Below, in pieces: positions 1 to 8,149 of a stretch of 64,000 bases of DNA (the first letter of the stretch is position 1; each line of letters begins with the position of its first letter). The position numbers and the translations under genes were made by a program. The stretch covers positions 62,001-126,000 of the forward strand of contig NZ_JBLLVA010000002.1 in assembly GCF_047739745.1 (NCBI RefSeq), in the 5' to 3' direction. The notes under the pieces are model-generated. The model saw only the letters and a program-made list of their open reading frames with translations. It was not told the DNA's origin and did no database searches. The DNA comes from Pseudaminobacter sp047739745 (GTDB lineage Bacteria; Pseudomonadota; Alphaproteobacteria; Rhizobiales; Rhizobiaceae).

Positions 1-4
1 CCCA

Positions 5-1204
5 TCACGCCGCCCCTCGGCCTGCCCCGAAGCGCCGTGTCAGCCAAGGCCAGAAACTTGCGGTACGGAGGGCGAACTGGCGCGTCGCGGCCAGGCGTTC
101 AACCCAGGCGAACGGCAGTTCCATGGTGCGGTTGCTGCGAATAAAGCCGATTGCGACGAGAGAAGCCACTATCGGAACCGCATAGGCCAGCGGCGCAAAC
201 AGGGCCGACGTCTGCGCCTGGTTGGTCACGAAGAAACCGAGCCAGCGAACGAAGAGGGCGATGGTGACAGCCGTAAGCAACGGATGAATGCGGCTTTCGC
301 GGTGCGAGCGGGCATCACCGGCAACCGCCAGGCCGATAAGGGCAAAAACCAGCGGATAGACCCATTCGGTGAAGCGCCGGTGCAGCTCGGCCCGGAAGGA
401 TTGGGGCTTGGCCTGATAAAGTTTGTCGTTCGGATCGGGGTTTATCAGATAGGCGATCGTCCGGTCCTTCGGGAACATGGTGATTTCGTCGGCGGCGGAG
501 GAGAACGCCGAAAGATCGAAGGCATAGGATGTGAAGCGGATGACGGAGATGTCGCCGCCCGGCGTTTCGCGATGGACCACTCCGTCGGCCATCACCAGCA
601 CGCTGCCTTCCTCTTTCTGAACCACCGCTCCGGTCTTGGCGTAATAGACCAGATCGATGCCTTCCTGGCGGGAATCGGCGACAAAGATGCCGCCGAGCCG
701 GCCATCAGGAAGACGCTTGCCGATCTGTACGAACAGGCCTTCATCGACCTTGCGGAACGTGCCTTCCTGGATGATCAGCGACAGGAGGTCGGCGCGCGCC
801 GCCGCAACGAGCTCACGCCCGCGCTCGCGCGCATAAGGATCGACGCCATTGTCCACCGCAAAGGAAAAAGCGCTGGCCAGAAGCGCCAGAATGATGATCG
901 GACGCGCGACCGTCCATCGCGAATTGCCGGCGGCGCTGATCACCACAAGTTCCGAATCCGTGTTCATCATGCTCAGTGTCTGGGCAACGGCGATGATGAG
1001 CGCGAACGGCACTACGATTGGGATGATCGAGGGGAGAATGAGGGTGGCGATCTCGAAGAAGGTCAATGCAGATTGACCGCTGTCGGTAACGAGATCGATG
1101 CGCGCCAGCACCTGCGTGGTCCAGACGATGGCGAGCGTCCAGAACAAGGCCGCCACGAAGACTGCGAGCGTTCGGTTGAAAATGTAGCGTTCAACGACCT
1201 TCAT
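5..1204 (-). CDS. lptF: LPS export ABC transporter permease LptF
   Basis: This is an inner-membrane permease of the LptBFGC complex, which pulls lipopolysaccharide out of the inner membrane toward the Lpt bridge. The 399-residue product starts MKVVERYIFNR, has transmembrane segments near residues 12-33, 50-75 and 100-117, a periplasmic beta-jellyroll-like middle, and three C-terminal segments: the YjgP/YjgQ layout. An in-frame upstream ATG at 1330 would add 42 residues without membrane or family character, so I prefer 1204. The stop codon at 5-7 shares a base with an ATG at 3-5 on the same strand, as expected if lptG follows beyond the window edge. The family assignment is secure; the start is likely. 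Confidence 0.92.
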   Translation of the reverse strand: MKVVERYIFNRTLAVFVAALFWTLAIVWTTQVLARIDLVTDSGQSALTFFEIATLILPSIIPIVVPFALIIAVAQTLSMMNTDSELVVISAAGNSRWTVARPIIILALLASAFSFAVDNGVDPYARERGRELVAAARADLLSLIIQEGTFRKVDEGLFVQIGKRLPDGRLGGIFVADSRQEGIDLVYYAKTGAVVQKEEGSVLVMADGVVHRETPGGDISVIRFTSYAFDLSAFSSAADEITMFPKDRTIAYLINPDPNDKLYQAKPQSFRAELHRRFTEWVYPLVFALIGLAVAGDARSHRESRIHPLLTAVTIALFVRWLGFFVTNQAQTSALFAPLAYAVPIVASLVAIGFIRSNRTMELPFAWVERLAATRQFALRTASFWPWLTRRFGAGRGAA

Positions 1205-1546
1205 GCGCCGCGAAATTCCGTTGTTCTGGTCGTTTTGGCGGCCCATGCCACTGCCGACCCCGGCGAAAACTATCGACGCCCCCGCGGCAGCACAACCGGC
1301 CCGCTCTGGGTTCCCGATCCGTTTCGGCATTCCGGCGCATGATCGAGTCTCGACAAAACTGGCTAAGAAACCGCCAAGAAATCTGGTTAATCAATCGTTA
1401 ACGGCGAATCGGGCGATTCTTAGCAGGCAAGCGAGGCGAAGCGAACTCCTGATGTATGAACCGGCGTTCGACTTGCCAAATGCTGCAAAACGGCGAAATG
1501 TCGCGCCGCACATGCCAACCAGTATCGTCCTTGAAAGCAGGCCCTC
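1205..1546. other. Divergent intergenic region between lptF and pepA
   Basis: This 342-base gap separates two divergent genes and must hold both promoters. It contains a perfect CtrA-type box at 1387-1402 and three GANTC sites (1345-1349, 1406-1410, 1415-1419). I see no convincing small gene. The lptF reading frame stays open to 1330, so part of the gap could be coding if the longer LptF start were used. Confidence 0.6.
1387..1402. promoter_or_regulatory. Candidate CtrA binding site (TTAA-N7-TTAAC)
   Basis: The bases read TTAA, seven spacer bases, TTAAC, which is an exact match to the full CtrA consensus of Alphaproteobacteria. It lies about 145 bases before pepA and 183 before the LptF start. 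Two GANTC (CcrM methylation) sites follow within 20 bases. The match is seen in the sequence; CtrA control of either gene is an inference. Confidence 0.6.
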
Positions 1547-3043
1547 ATGACTTCGACACCCTCGATCAGTTTCGCGAAATTCGCTGCGCCCAAGAAGGGC
1601 AGCGCCATGGTGCTGGTGGCGGATGGAGGCGTCATGAGCGACGCGGCCAAGGCCCTGGACACGGCCGGTGCCTTTTCTCGTGCTTTTACGGCGTCGGATT
1701 TTTCGGGACGGTCGGGCGGCACGGTCGAAATACTGGCACCCGAGGGCTCTCCGCTCGACCGCGTGGTGGCGCTTGGAGTCGGCAATCCCGGCGAAATCGA
1801 TGATTATAGCTGGCTGAAGCTCGGCGGATCGATCGGCGCGCAGTTGCGAAAGGCGGTCGAAGTGGCGGTGATCGCCGAGCTTGCCGAGCGGCCGTTGGAG
1901 GCGGGCGAGGTGGCGCGGCTCGCCGCCGGCCTGCTGTTGCGGTGCTACACATTCGAGAAGTACAAATCGCGCAAGGACGACGCCGACGACAAGCCGGCCA
2001 ATACCCGTCCTGCGAAGGTGACGATCCACTGCGCCGATCCCGCTGCCGCCAAGAAGGCATTCGCCGATCTCCAGGCCGTCGTGGACGGCGTGACGCTTGC
2101 CCGCGACCTCGTCAACGAGCCGGCCAACGTGCTTGGACCGGTGGAGTTCGCGGCCAGCGCCAAGGGCCTGGAAAAGCTCGGCGTTACCGTCGAGATTTTG
2201 ACTGAGAAGGAGATGAAGAAGCTCGGCATGGGTGCGCTTCTTGGCGTCTCGCAAGGCTCGGCGCGCCCGCCGCGTTTGGTGGTCATGCGCTGGAACGGCG
2301 GCAAGGCGAAGGACAATCCCATCGCCTTTATCGGCAAGGGTGTGGTGTTCGATACCGGCGGCGTCTCGATCAAGACCGCGGCTGGAATGGAGGAGATGAA
2401 GGGCGACATGGGCGGGGCCGCCGCGGTGACCGGCCTCATGCACGCGCTGGCCGCTCGCAAGGCCAAGGTCAATGCCGTCGGTATTCTGGGCTGCGTCGAG
2501 AACATGGTCGACGGCAATTCCCAGCGCCCCGGCGACATCGTCACCTCCATGTCGGGCCAGACGATCGAGGTGCTGAATACCGACGCGGAAGGTCGCCTCG
2601 TTCTGGCCGATGCGCTGTGGTACTGCAACGAGCGCTTCCAGCCGAAATTCATGGTCAATCTCGCGACGCTGACCGGCGCCGTGATGGTGGCGCTCGGTAA
2701 AAGTTACGCCGGGCTTTTCTCCAACAATGACGAATTGGCCGAACGTTTGACGAATGCCGGGCTGACGACGCAGGAAAAGCTGTGGCGCCTGCCGCTTGGC
2801 GCCGAATACGACAAGCTGATCGATTCGAAGAATGCCGACATGAAGAACATTGGCGGCCGCCATGGTGGGGCGATCACCGCCGCGCAGTTCCTCAAGCGCT
2901 TCGTCAAGGATACGCCTTGGGCGCATATTGATATCGCCGGTACGGCGATCGGCTCGCTATCGAACGAGATCAACCAATCATGGGCGTCCGGGTTTGGTGT
3001 GCGCCTGCTCGATCAGTTCGTGCGCGACCACTATGAATCGTGA
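1547..3043 (+). CDS. pepA: Leucyl aminopeptidase (M17)
   Basis: This cytosolic two-metal aminopeptidase removes N-terminal residues from peptides. The 498-residue length fits family M17. The C-terminal catalytic domain shows the metal-binding stretch GKGVVFDTGGVSIK around residue 262 and the signature NTDAEGRLVLADAL from about residue 343. A variable N-terminal domain covers roughly residues 1-170. E. coli PepA also binds DNA; nothing here shows whether that holds. It is followed after 21 bases by holC, a common pairing in Proteobacteria, so the two are probably cotranscribed. Confidence 0.95.
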   Translation: MTSTPSISFAKFAAPKKGSAMVLVADGGVMSDAAKALDTAGAFSRAFTASDFSGRSGGTVEILAPEGSPLDRVVALGVGNPGEIDDYSWLKLGGSIGAQLRKAVEVAVIAELAERPLEAGEVARLAAGLLLRCYTFEKYKSRKDDADDKPANTRPAKVTIHCADPAAAKKAFADLQAVVDGVTLARDLVNEPANVLGPVEFAASAKGLEKLGVTVEILTEKEMKKLGMGALLGVSQGSARPPRLVVMRWNGGKAKDNPIAFIGKGVVFDTGGVSIKTAAGMEEMKGDMGGAAAVTGLMHALAARKAKVNAVGILGCVENMVDGNSQRPGDIVTSMSGQTIEVLNTDAEGRLVLADALWYCNERFQPKFMVNLATLTGAVMVALGKSYAGLFSNNDELAERLTNAGLTTQEKLWRLPLGAEYDKLIDSKNADMKNIGGRHGGAITAAQFLKRFVKDTPWAHIDIAGTAIGSLSNEINQSWASGFGVRLLDQFVRDHYES

Positions 3044-3064
3044 GGCGCGAGACGGTGCGAAACA

Positions 3065-3514
3065 ATGGCTGAGGTGCTGTTCTATCATCTGACCGAATCG
3101 TCGCTGGAAGAGGCGCTGCCGGGTCTTCTGGAGCGCAGCGTCCAGCGCGGCTGGCGGGTCGTGGTGCAAACGGGCACCGAGGAGCGGCGCGACGCGCTTG
3201 ACGCGCATCTGTGGACGTTTCGGGACGATTCCTTCCTCGCCCATGCGAGCGACAACGAGGCGTTTCCCGAGGAGCAGCCGGTTCTGCTGACGACTTCGCC
3301 CGACAACCCGAACGGCGCCCGGATTCGCTTTCTGGTTGATGGCGCAGAGCCGCCCGAAATTGGCACCTATGAACGTGCCGTATTCATGTTCGACGGACAT
3401 GATGGCGGGCAACTCGAAACGGCACGCGCGCATTGGAAGTCGATGAAGGCCGGCGGCCATGCGGTGACCTACTGGCAGCAGACGACGGACCGGCGCTGGG
3501 AGCGCAAGGCGTGA
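3065..3514 (+). CDS. holC: DNA polymerase III chi subunit
   Basis: Chi is part of the clamp-loader complex and links it to single-stranded-DNA-binding protein. The 149-residue protein shows the family opening EVLFYHLT, a conserved central region with LLTT and a C-terminal VTYWQQ...RRWERKA stretch. Its position directly downstream of pepA matches the usual pepA-holC order. A ribosome site is not strong, which fits translational coupling with the short 21-base gap. Confidence 0.9.
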   Translation: MAEVLFYHLTESSLEEALPGLLERSVQRGWRVVVQTGTEERRDALDAHLWTFRDDSFLAHASDNEAFPEEQPVLLTTSPDNPNGARIRFLVDGAEPPEIGTYERAVFMFDGHDGGQLETARAHWKSMKAGGHAVTYWQQTTDRRWERKA

Positions 3515-3553
3515 AGCGCCCGGTTTCGCGGTTCGCCTGGATTTCGGATTTAT

Positions 3554-4183
3554 ATGATGCGCTCCTTGTTCTTCATCATTCTGCTCGTCGGTGTGGCGAT
3601 CGGCGTGGTCTATCCATGGGCGGCCGGCAATTTCTCGGGCGGCGAAATCGGCAGTTGGCGAGCCTATGATCGCCACCTCGGGTTCAAGCCGGTCGTGGCG
3701 CAACTGAGCGCGGAGAATGCGCCGGTGCGGGTGCTGGTCGACGTGACGGCAACCGGCCTACCGCCGACACTTGCGGAGGAAAGTGCCGTGCTGACGCTGA
3801 CGGCGTCGAGAGGTGAGCGTACGGTGCTTGCGGATGCGCTGTCCTTCCACGACGCCGGGGTTCGCGATGTCTCGCCGCAGGCGCGGCAGAAGATTTACCG
3901 TGACGATGCCGGACTGATTTCCGAGGTCGAGGACGGCGCCTACACCTTCATCCTCGGGCCGGGCGATGCCGAGGGGGTCGACATCGATGCTGTCGATCTG
4001 GTCTTGCGTGGCAAGTCTTTTGTCGTGGACGAGCGGGCGCAGCCGATAGGCTTTTCCCTGATGGCGATCGGCGCGATAGGCTTGGTAATAGCCTTGCGGC
4101 GCGGCGTTGGCGGCACGCGTCGCAATCCGAACTCGCAACCTCCCCCGCGTCGCTGGGGCAGGGGCGGCGGCGAGGGCAACTGA
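3554..4183 (+). CDS. Hypothetical two-helix membrane protein with repeat-derived tail
   Basis: I do not recognise a named family. The 209-residue product has one transmembrane helix at residues 4-23, a roughly 140-residue periplasmic-type region, and a second helix near residues 166-184. The last ~15 residues (PPPRRWGRGGGEGN) are encoded by a GC-rich palindromic stretch and look like an accidental extension through a repeat. Adjacent ATG codons at 3554 and 3557 are equally possible starts. It lies 39 bases after holC and one base before the rlmJ start codon. Confidence 0.7.
   Translation: MMRSLFFIILLVGVAIGVVYPWAAGNFSGGEIGSWRAYDRHLGFKPVVAQLSAENAPVRVLVDVTATGLPPTLAEESAVLTLTASRGERTVLADALSFHDAGVRDVSPQARQKIYRDDAGLISEVEDGAYTFILGPGDAEGVDIDAVDLVLRGKSFVVDERAQPIGFSLMAIGAIGLVIALRRGVGGTRRNPNSQPPPRRWGRGGGEGN
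4137..4178. repeat. Short GC-rich palindromic element
   Basis: CCTCCCCC near 4139 is mirrored by GGCGAGGG near 4168-4176, with a CTGGGGCAGGGG core. The composition resembles fragments of the CCCCTC...GAGGGG intergenic palindromes common in Hyphomicrobiales, and a larger one occurs at 15601. Here it is read as the C-terminus of the preceding membrane protein and abuts the rlmJ ribosome site. Confidence 0.45.
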
Positions 4184-4184
4184 C

Positions 4185-5051
4185 ATGAACTATCGTCATG
4201 CCTATCATGCCGGGAATTTCGCCGACGTGGTCAAACACGCCGTGCTTACCCGCCTCGTCGAGTATCTGAAGCAGAAGGACAAGGCGTTTCGGGTGATCGA
4301 CACCCATGCCGGCATTGGCCTTTACGATCTGTCGGCCGAGGAGGCGGGAAAAACCGGCGAATGGCGCGACGGCATCGCTCGCGTGCTTGCGCGCGGAGTT
4401 GAGCCGGAGGCCTCGACCCTGCTTGCGCCCTACATCGATGCCGTGCGCTCGGTCAGTGCGGGAGAGGAGCAGCTTGTCGCGTATCCCGGTTCCCCGCTGA
4501 TCGTGCGTAAACTGTTGCGCACCAAGGACCGACTGTCGGCGATTGAGCTTCACCCGGAGGATGTGCTGCGGCTGAAAGCGCTGTTCGCGGACGACTTCCA
4601 GGTGCGGGTAACGGAGCTCGATGGTTGGCTGGCGCTTGGCGCGCATGTGCCGCCGAAGGAAAAGCGCGGGCTGGTGCTTCTCGATCCGCCTTTCGAAAAG
4701 GAAGGGGAATTCGATCGCCTGATCGAAGGGCTGATGCGCGCGCACAAACGCTGGCCAGGCGGAATTTACGCTCTTTGGTATCCGATCAAGGACCGCGCGG
4801 CGGCGGCGCGCTTTCGTGAAGGGCTGGCTGCGTCGGGTATACCGAAAATCCTCGATGTCCGCTTCGAAATCAGACGACCCTCGCGTGAACCGCGCCTTGA
4901 TGGAACCGGCATGATCGTCGTCAACCCGCCTTTCACCCTGGAATCGGAGCTCCGGATCATCCTTGCGGCGCTGCATGGTGTGCTTGCGCAGGAAAAATCC
5001 GCCGCTTGGTCGCTCGATTGGCTTGCCGGCGAATCGGCGCCGGCTTCTTGA
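4185..5051 (+). CDS. rlmJ: 23S rRNA (adenine-2030-N6)-methyltransferase RlmJ
   Basis: RlmJ methylates A2030 of 23S rRNA using S-adenosylmethionine. The 288-residue protein begins MNYRHAYHAGNFADVVKH, the highly conserved family N-terminus, which fixes the start at 4185. The catalytic LLDPPFE motif (an N6-adenine methyltransferase DPPF type) lies near residues 164-170, and VIDTHAGIGLYDL near residue 37 is the SAM-binding loop. An open upstream extension exists but encodes repeat-like sequence. Confidence 0.94.
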   Translation: MNYRHAYHAGNFADVVKHAVLTRLVEYLKQKDKAFRVIDTHAGIGLYDLSAEEAGKTGEWRDGIARVLARGVEPEASTLLAPYIDAVRSVSAGEEQLVAYPGSPLIVRKLLRTKDRLSAIELHPEDVLRLKALFADDFQVRVTELDGWLALGAHVPPKEKRGLVLLDPPFEKEGEFDRLIEGLMRAHKRWPGGIYALWYPIKDRAAAARFREGLAASGIPKILDVRFEIRRPSREPRLDGTGMIVVNPPFTLESELRIILAALHGVLAQEKSAAWSLDWLAGESAPAS

Positions 5052-5120
5052 CCGTCAGGCGCCGATTGCGCACTATCGCGGCACGCTGCCGCATCCGCGG
5101 CGATTCACGAGGATAGCTCC

Positions 5121-5564
5121 ATGTCACGCATCGCTCATCTCGTCATGGCCGCAACGGTTGCCGTCGGCACATTTCTTGCCGGTTCCGCCGCATCCTCCGC
5201 GGCCGACCTGGTGATCTACGAGCAGCCGCGAGGAATGAGCCTGTGTGCCGACCAGCGCTATCTTTCGAAGATCGTCGATCGCTTCGGCTATCAGGTGCGC
5301 CATGTTCCGAACCTGCCGGATGTGGCGATCACCGATTTCCAGAACATTCATGAGAACCGTTATCTGCCGGTAGCCGAGCGGCGTCCGATCGCCCGGCTCT
5401 ACTGCGGCGCGACCGCGAGCCTTTCGGACGGGAATCAACGCCAGATCTGGTATCTGATCGAGGGCCGGATGGGCTTCGCCGGCATCGGCGACAATGTCGA
5501 ATTCTGCGTGGACGGGTTCGATCGCTGGATGGTCTACAACGGCGGTTGTCGCGTACTGCGCTGA
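5121..5564 (+). CDS. Small secreted protein with four cysteines
   Basis: Function unknown. The 147-residue product has a clear Sec signal peptide (basic MSRIAHL, hydrophobic core, likely cleavage after SAASSA near residue 28). The mature part of about 120 residues has four cysteines (in SLCAD, LYCGA, EFCVD and GGCRV), which could form two disulfides in the periplasm. An AGGA-type ribosome site lies just before the ATG. The stop is 8 bases from the ATG of the RNase T2 gene, so the two are likely coexpressed. Confidence 0.8.
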   Translation: MSRIAHLVMAATVAVGTFLAGSAASSAADLVIYEQPRGMSLCADQRYLSKIVDRFGYQVRHVPNLPDVAITDFQNIHENRYLPVAERRPIARLYCGATASLSDGNQRQIWYLIEGRMGFAGIGDNVEFCVDGFDRWMVYNGGCRVLR

Positions 5565-5572
5565 AATCCTCC

Positions 5573-6289
5573 ATGTCTGTCGGCGGCAGCCGACCTTCGC
5601 TTGCCAGGGTCGCGCTGGCTTTGACAGCTTTGCTCGCGGTGGCCGGCTGCGCGCCGGAGGAAGAGCGCCGATCTGATGCCGGCTCCACCGATTCGGTAGC
5701 GGTTGCGGCGCGCGGGGAAGGCTTCGACTTTTACGTTCTGTCGCTGTCATGGTCTCCGAGCTATTGCGAAGCCGAAGGCGAGGACGCCAACCGTCAGCAA
5801 TGTGCGGGCGGACGGCCCTACGCCTTCGTGGTCCATGGCCTGTGGCCGCAATTCGAGCGCGGCTATCCGCAGGAATGCTCAACGAACGAACCAGACGTGC
5901 GCAAGGAGACGCAGCGCGAGCTTTATGATCTGATGCCGTCCGCCGGACTGATCCGGCATCAGTGGCGCAAGCACGGCAGTTGCGCGGGTCTGTCGCAACG
6001 GGACTATTTCCGCGCCGTGAGGCAGGCGCGTGAGCGGGTGAGGGTTCCCGCCGAATTCGATCGTCTGCAAACCTATCGCACGCTCGATCCGCACAAGGCC
6101 GAGACTGCCTTCCTGAAGGCCAATCCGGATCTTTCGGCAGGCGGCATAGCGGTCACCTGTGACAAGCGCTTTCTGCGCGAGGTTCGGATCTGCATGAACA
6201 AGGACCTGTCCTTTAGAAGCTGCGATGAGATAGACCGCCGTGCCTGCCGCCTGCCGAAAGTGGTGATGCCGCCGGTGCGTGGCGGGTAG
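5573..6289 (+). CDS. RNase T2 family ribonuclease, predicted lipoprotein
   Basis: RNase T2 enzymes cut single-stranded RNA through a 2',3'-cyclic phosphate. Both conserved active-site segments are present: CAS1 as FVVHGLWPQ and CAS2 as HQWRKHGSC, with the catalytic histidines intact. The N-terminus carries a hydrophobic segment ending in LAVAGC, a lipobox, so the mature enzyme is probably lipid-anchored and acts in the periplasm or at the outer membrane. A TTG at 5546 would extend it into the preceding gene; the ATG at 5573 leaves a normal signal peptide. Homologs include E. coli RNase I. Confidence 0.9.
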   Translation: MSVGGSRPSLARVALALTALLAVAGCAPEEERRSDAGSTDSVAVAARGEGFDFYVLSLSWSPSYCEAEGEDANRQQCAGGRPYAFVVHGLWPQFERGYPQECSTNEPDVRKETQRELYDLMPSAGLIRHQWRKHGSCAGLSQRDYFRAVRQARERVRVPAEFDRLQTYRTLDPHKAETAFLKANPDLSAGGIAVTCDKRFLREVRICMNKDLSFRSCDEIDRRACRLPKVVMPPVRGG

Positions 6290-6385
6290 CGCGTGGTCGA
6301 AGGGTTCCAGTTTTTCGCTCAGGGTCGTTGCGGCGAGAAGTCCCGAAATCTATGGTCTGCGCCTGATTTGGGGAGACTTAATTTC

Positions 6386-6982
6386 ATGCCGAAATTTCTG
6401 TATGCGCCTGCTTCGCCCTACAGCGCGAAGGTGAGGATGGCGGCCGCCTATGCCGGGATTGCCGTGGATGCGGTGGTAACCGACACCGCCGCCGCGCCGG
6501 CCGAACTGCTCGATGCCAACCCGCTTGGCAAGATCCCGGTGCTGATCGACGATGAGCATGGTGCGATTTTCGACAGCCGCGCGATCACCCAGCATCTTAA
6601 CCGTGTTTCGGGCAACGCTCTGTTCCCGCGCAATGCAGCAAAGCGGCTGGATGCCGAGCGGCTGGAGGCGCTGGCCGACGGTATCTGCGACTGCCTGCTG
6701 GCCCACGTCTATGAGCGGCGAAGCCGTCCCGAAGACATGGTTCATGGGCCCTGGCTCGACAAGCAGTTGGACAAGGCGATGCGCGGCCTTGAGGTGCTGA
6801 ACGCCAATCCGCCAAAGCTACCCAAGAAAATCACCGTGGGTCAGATCGCGCTGCGCGCAACGCTCGCCTACCTCGACTTGCGGTTTGCCGGGAAATGGGA
6901 GCGTGGTCACGCCCGGTTGAAACGCTGGGGCGCGCGTTTTGACGAGAAGTTTCCGGAACTGGTGCCGTATCTGCCGTCCTGA
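6386..6982 (+). CDS. Glutathione S-transferase family protein
   Basis: The 198-residue cytosolic protein has an N-terminal thioredoxin-like GST domain (PKFLYAPASPYSAKVRMAA, then the cis-Pro segment NPLGKIPVLIDD and the FDSRAI stretch that binds the glutathione gamma-glutamyl group) and an all-helical C-terminal domain. GGGGAG sits 10 bases before the ATG at 6386, which decides the start over an upstream in-frame GTG at 6293. Substrate is unknown. It converges on the porin gene, sharing a terminator. Confidence 0.88.
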   Translation: MPKFLYAPASPYSAKVRMAAAYAGIAVDAVVTDTAAAPAELLDANPLGKIPVLIDDEHGAIFDSRAITQHLNRVSGNALFPRNAAKRLDAERLEALADGICDCLLAHVYERRSRPEDMVHGPWLDKQLDKAMRGLEVLNANPPKLPKKITVGQIALRATLAYLDLRFAGKWERGHARLKRWGARFDEKFPELVPYLPS

Positions 6983-7029
6983 CCTGCGCTGGCAGCAGCC
7001 CGGCGCCACTTACCTCAATCCACAAATGC

Positions 7030-7062
7030 AAAAAGCCGGACGTCAGAGACGCCCGGCTTTTC
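7030..7062. terminator. Bidirectional terminator between GST and porin genes
   Basis: AAAAGCCGG pairs with CCGGCTTTT around a short GC-containing loop, giving A-tract and T-tract flanks suitable for both strands. It lies between the convergent stops at 6982 and 7083. Confidence 0.8.
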
Positions 7063-7082
7063 GACCCACCCGCTAAGGTGAA

Positions 7083-7745
7083 TTAGAACTTCATACCGAT
7101 ACCGAACTGGATGCGGTGATCCGAAGCGTCCACGTCGCGGGTGCCGCTAAACGTGGTGAACTCTTCGTTGCCGTAGTCCGAGTAACGATACTCGACGCGG
7201 CCGAACACCTGGTCGGTGATCTTGACGTCGGTGCCGACACCGGCGGTCCAGCCGAGAAGCGTGTTGCGATCGCTTACGCCGCCTTCGGTGAGTTCGAGGC
7301 TCTGCGCGGCGCCACCGGCGGTCACGTAGGGCAGGATGTCCGGCGACACGGCGTAGCCGAGGCGGGCACGCAGCGAACCATTCACGCCACCATCAACCGA
7401 GGTGCCGGCATTGTCGCCCTCGAAACCGCCGTAGCCGATGTCGGCTTCAACGCCCGCGACAATGTTGTCGAACTGGTAGTTGTAGCCGACGAAACCGCCA
7501 CCGACGAAGCCGTCGGTCTCAATGTCGTTGCCGGGCTCGCTCACTTCGCCCGAAAAGCCATAGCCCAGCGTCACACCGGCATAGGGGCCGGACCACGTGT
7601 TGAGCGGGGGCACTTCCATCGGTGCAGCAGGTGCCGGCGGCTCTTCCATCACGACGTCGGCCGCATTGGCAGGCAGGACGCCAGCAAGGGCGAACAGCCC
7701 GGCCGCAGCAATCAAAGGCCGCGCGTATTTCAAATTGGCTTTCAT
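7083..7745 (-). CDS. Outer-membrane beta-barrel protein (Omp25/Omp31-like)
   Basis: The 220-residue product has a signal peptide cleaved near VLPANAA (residue 29), a short proline-rich linker, and an eight-strand type barrel starting WSGPYAGVTLGYGFSG, with alternating-pattern strands and a C-terminal phenylalanine (GIGMKF), the outer-membrane sorting signal. Rhizobial and Brucella relatives are abundant surface proteins contributing to envelope integrity. AAGGAG lies 9 bases before the ATG. A six-base inverted repeat (7763-7768 with 7785-7790) sits in its leader. Confidence 0.92.
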   Translation of the reverse strand: MKANLKYARPLIAAAGLFALAGVLPANAADVVMEEPPAPAAPMEVPPLNTWSGPYAGVTLGYGFSGEVSEPGNDIETDGFVGGGFVGYNYQFDNIVAGVEADIGYGGFEGDNAGTSVDGGVNGSLRARLGYAVSPDILPYVTAGGAAQSLELTEGGVSDRNTLLGWTAGVGTDVKITDQVFGRVEYRYSDYGNEEFTTFSGTRDVDASDHRIQFGIGMKF

Positions 7746-7762
7746 TTCTTAATACTCCTTAG

Positions 7763-7790
7763 CCACAGCACACATTCAATTTTTCTGTGG
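7763..7790 (-). promoter_or_regulatory. Leader inverted repeat upstream of porin gene
   Basis: CCACAG and CTGTGG form a six-base stem around a 16-base A-rich loop directly upstream of the ribosome site. Such leaders of abundant outer-membrane proteins are often stability elements or small-RNA targets; that role is an inference. Confidence 0.35.
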
Positions 7791-7972
7791 GGCATCCCGA
7801 ACCCTTGGGAGGTAACGGGCCGGGTGCCTGACGGTTCCGAATGTCGGGGCGAAATGCGGCTGGAGCGCACCTGAATTGAGGTCTTTCCCCGGCCGAAATG
7901 TGGCGGAAATTGGACGTTGCAATTGCGCAACAACGCTGTCAGGAGAATAAAAGATTGCAAGCCGCAACCGGC

Positions 7973-8001
7973 TTGGTGCAAGGGTTTGCGTGTCCTATAT
8001 G
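7973..8001 (+). promoter_or_regulatory. Candidate promoter for SDR-uvrC operon
   Basis: TTGGTG and TATATG are separated by 17 bases, about 150 bases before the GTG start of the SDR gene. Spacing is ideal, the -35 match is weak. Confidence 0.3.
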
Positions 8002-8149
8002 GAAGCTTGTCCGCACCGCCGCTGGCCAAAAAAGCTAGCGTTATGAGTGCGTTTCACCACATTGCTGCCAAATCTGCAAACGGGAATTAACCTGTCAGAC
8101 GCATGCGGCGCGAAAATGTGGCCCGTTTTGCTGAATCAGGGGGTAGACA

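Larger units (their letters stand above)
7746..8149. other. Divergent intergenic region, porin to SDR
   Basis: This 404-base gap holds the porin leader and promoter on one side and the SDR-uvrC promoter on the other. I see no supported gene. A weak promoter-like pair for the right-hand operon is TTGGTG at 7973-7978 and TATATG at 7996-8001 (17-base spacing). Confidence 0.5.
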
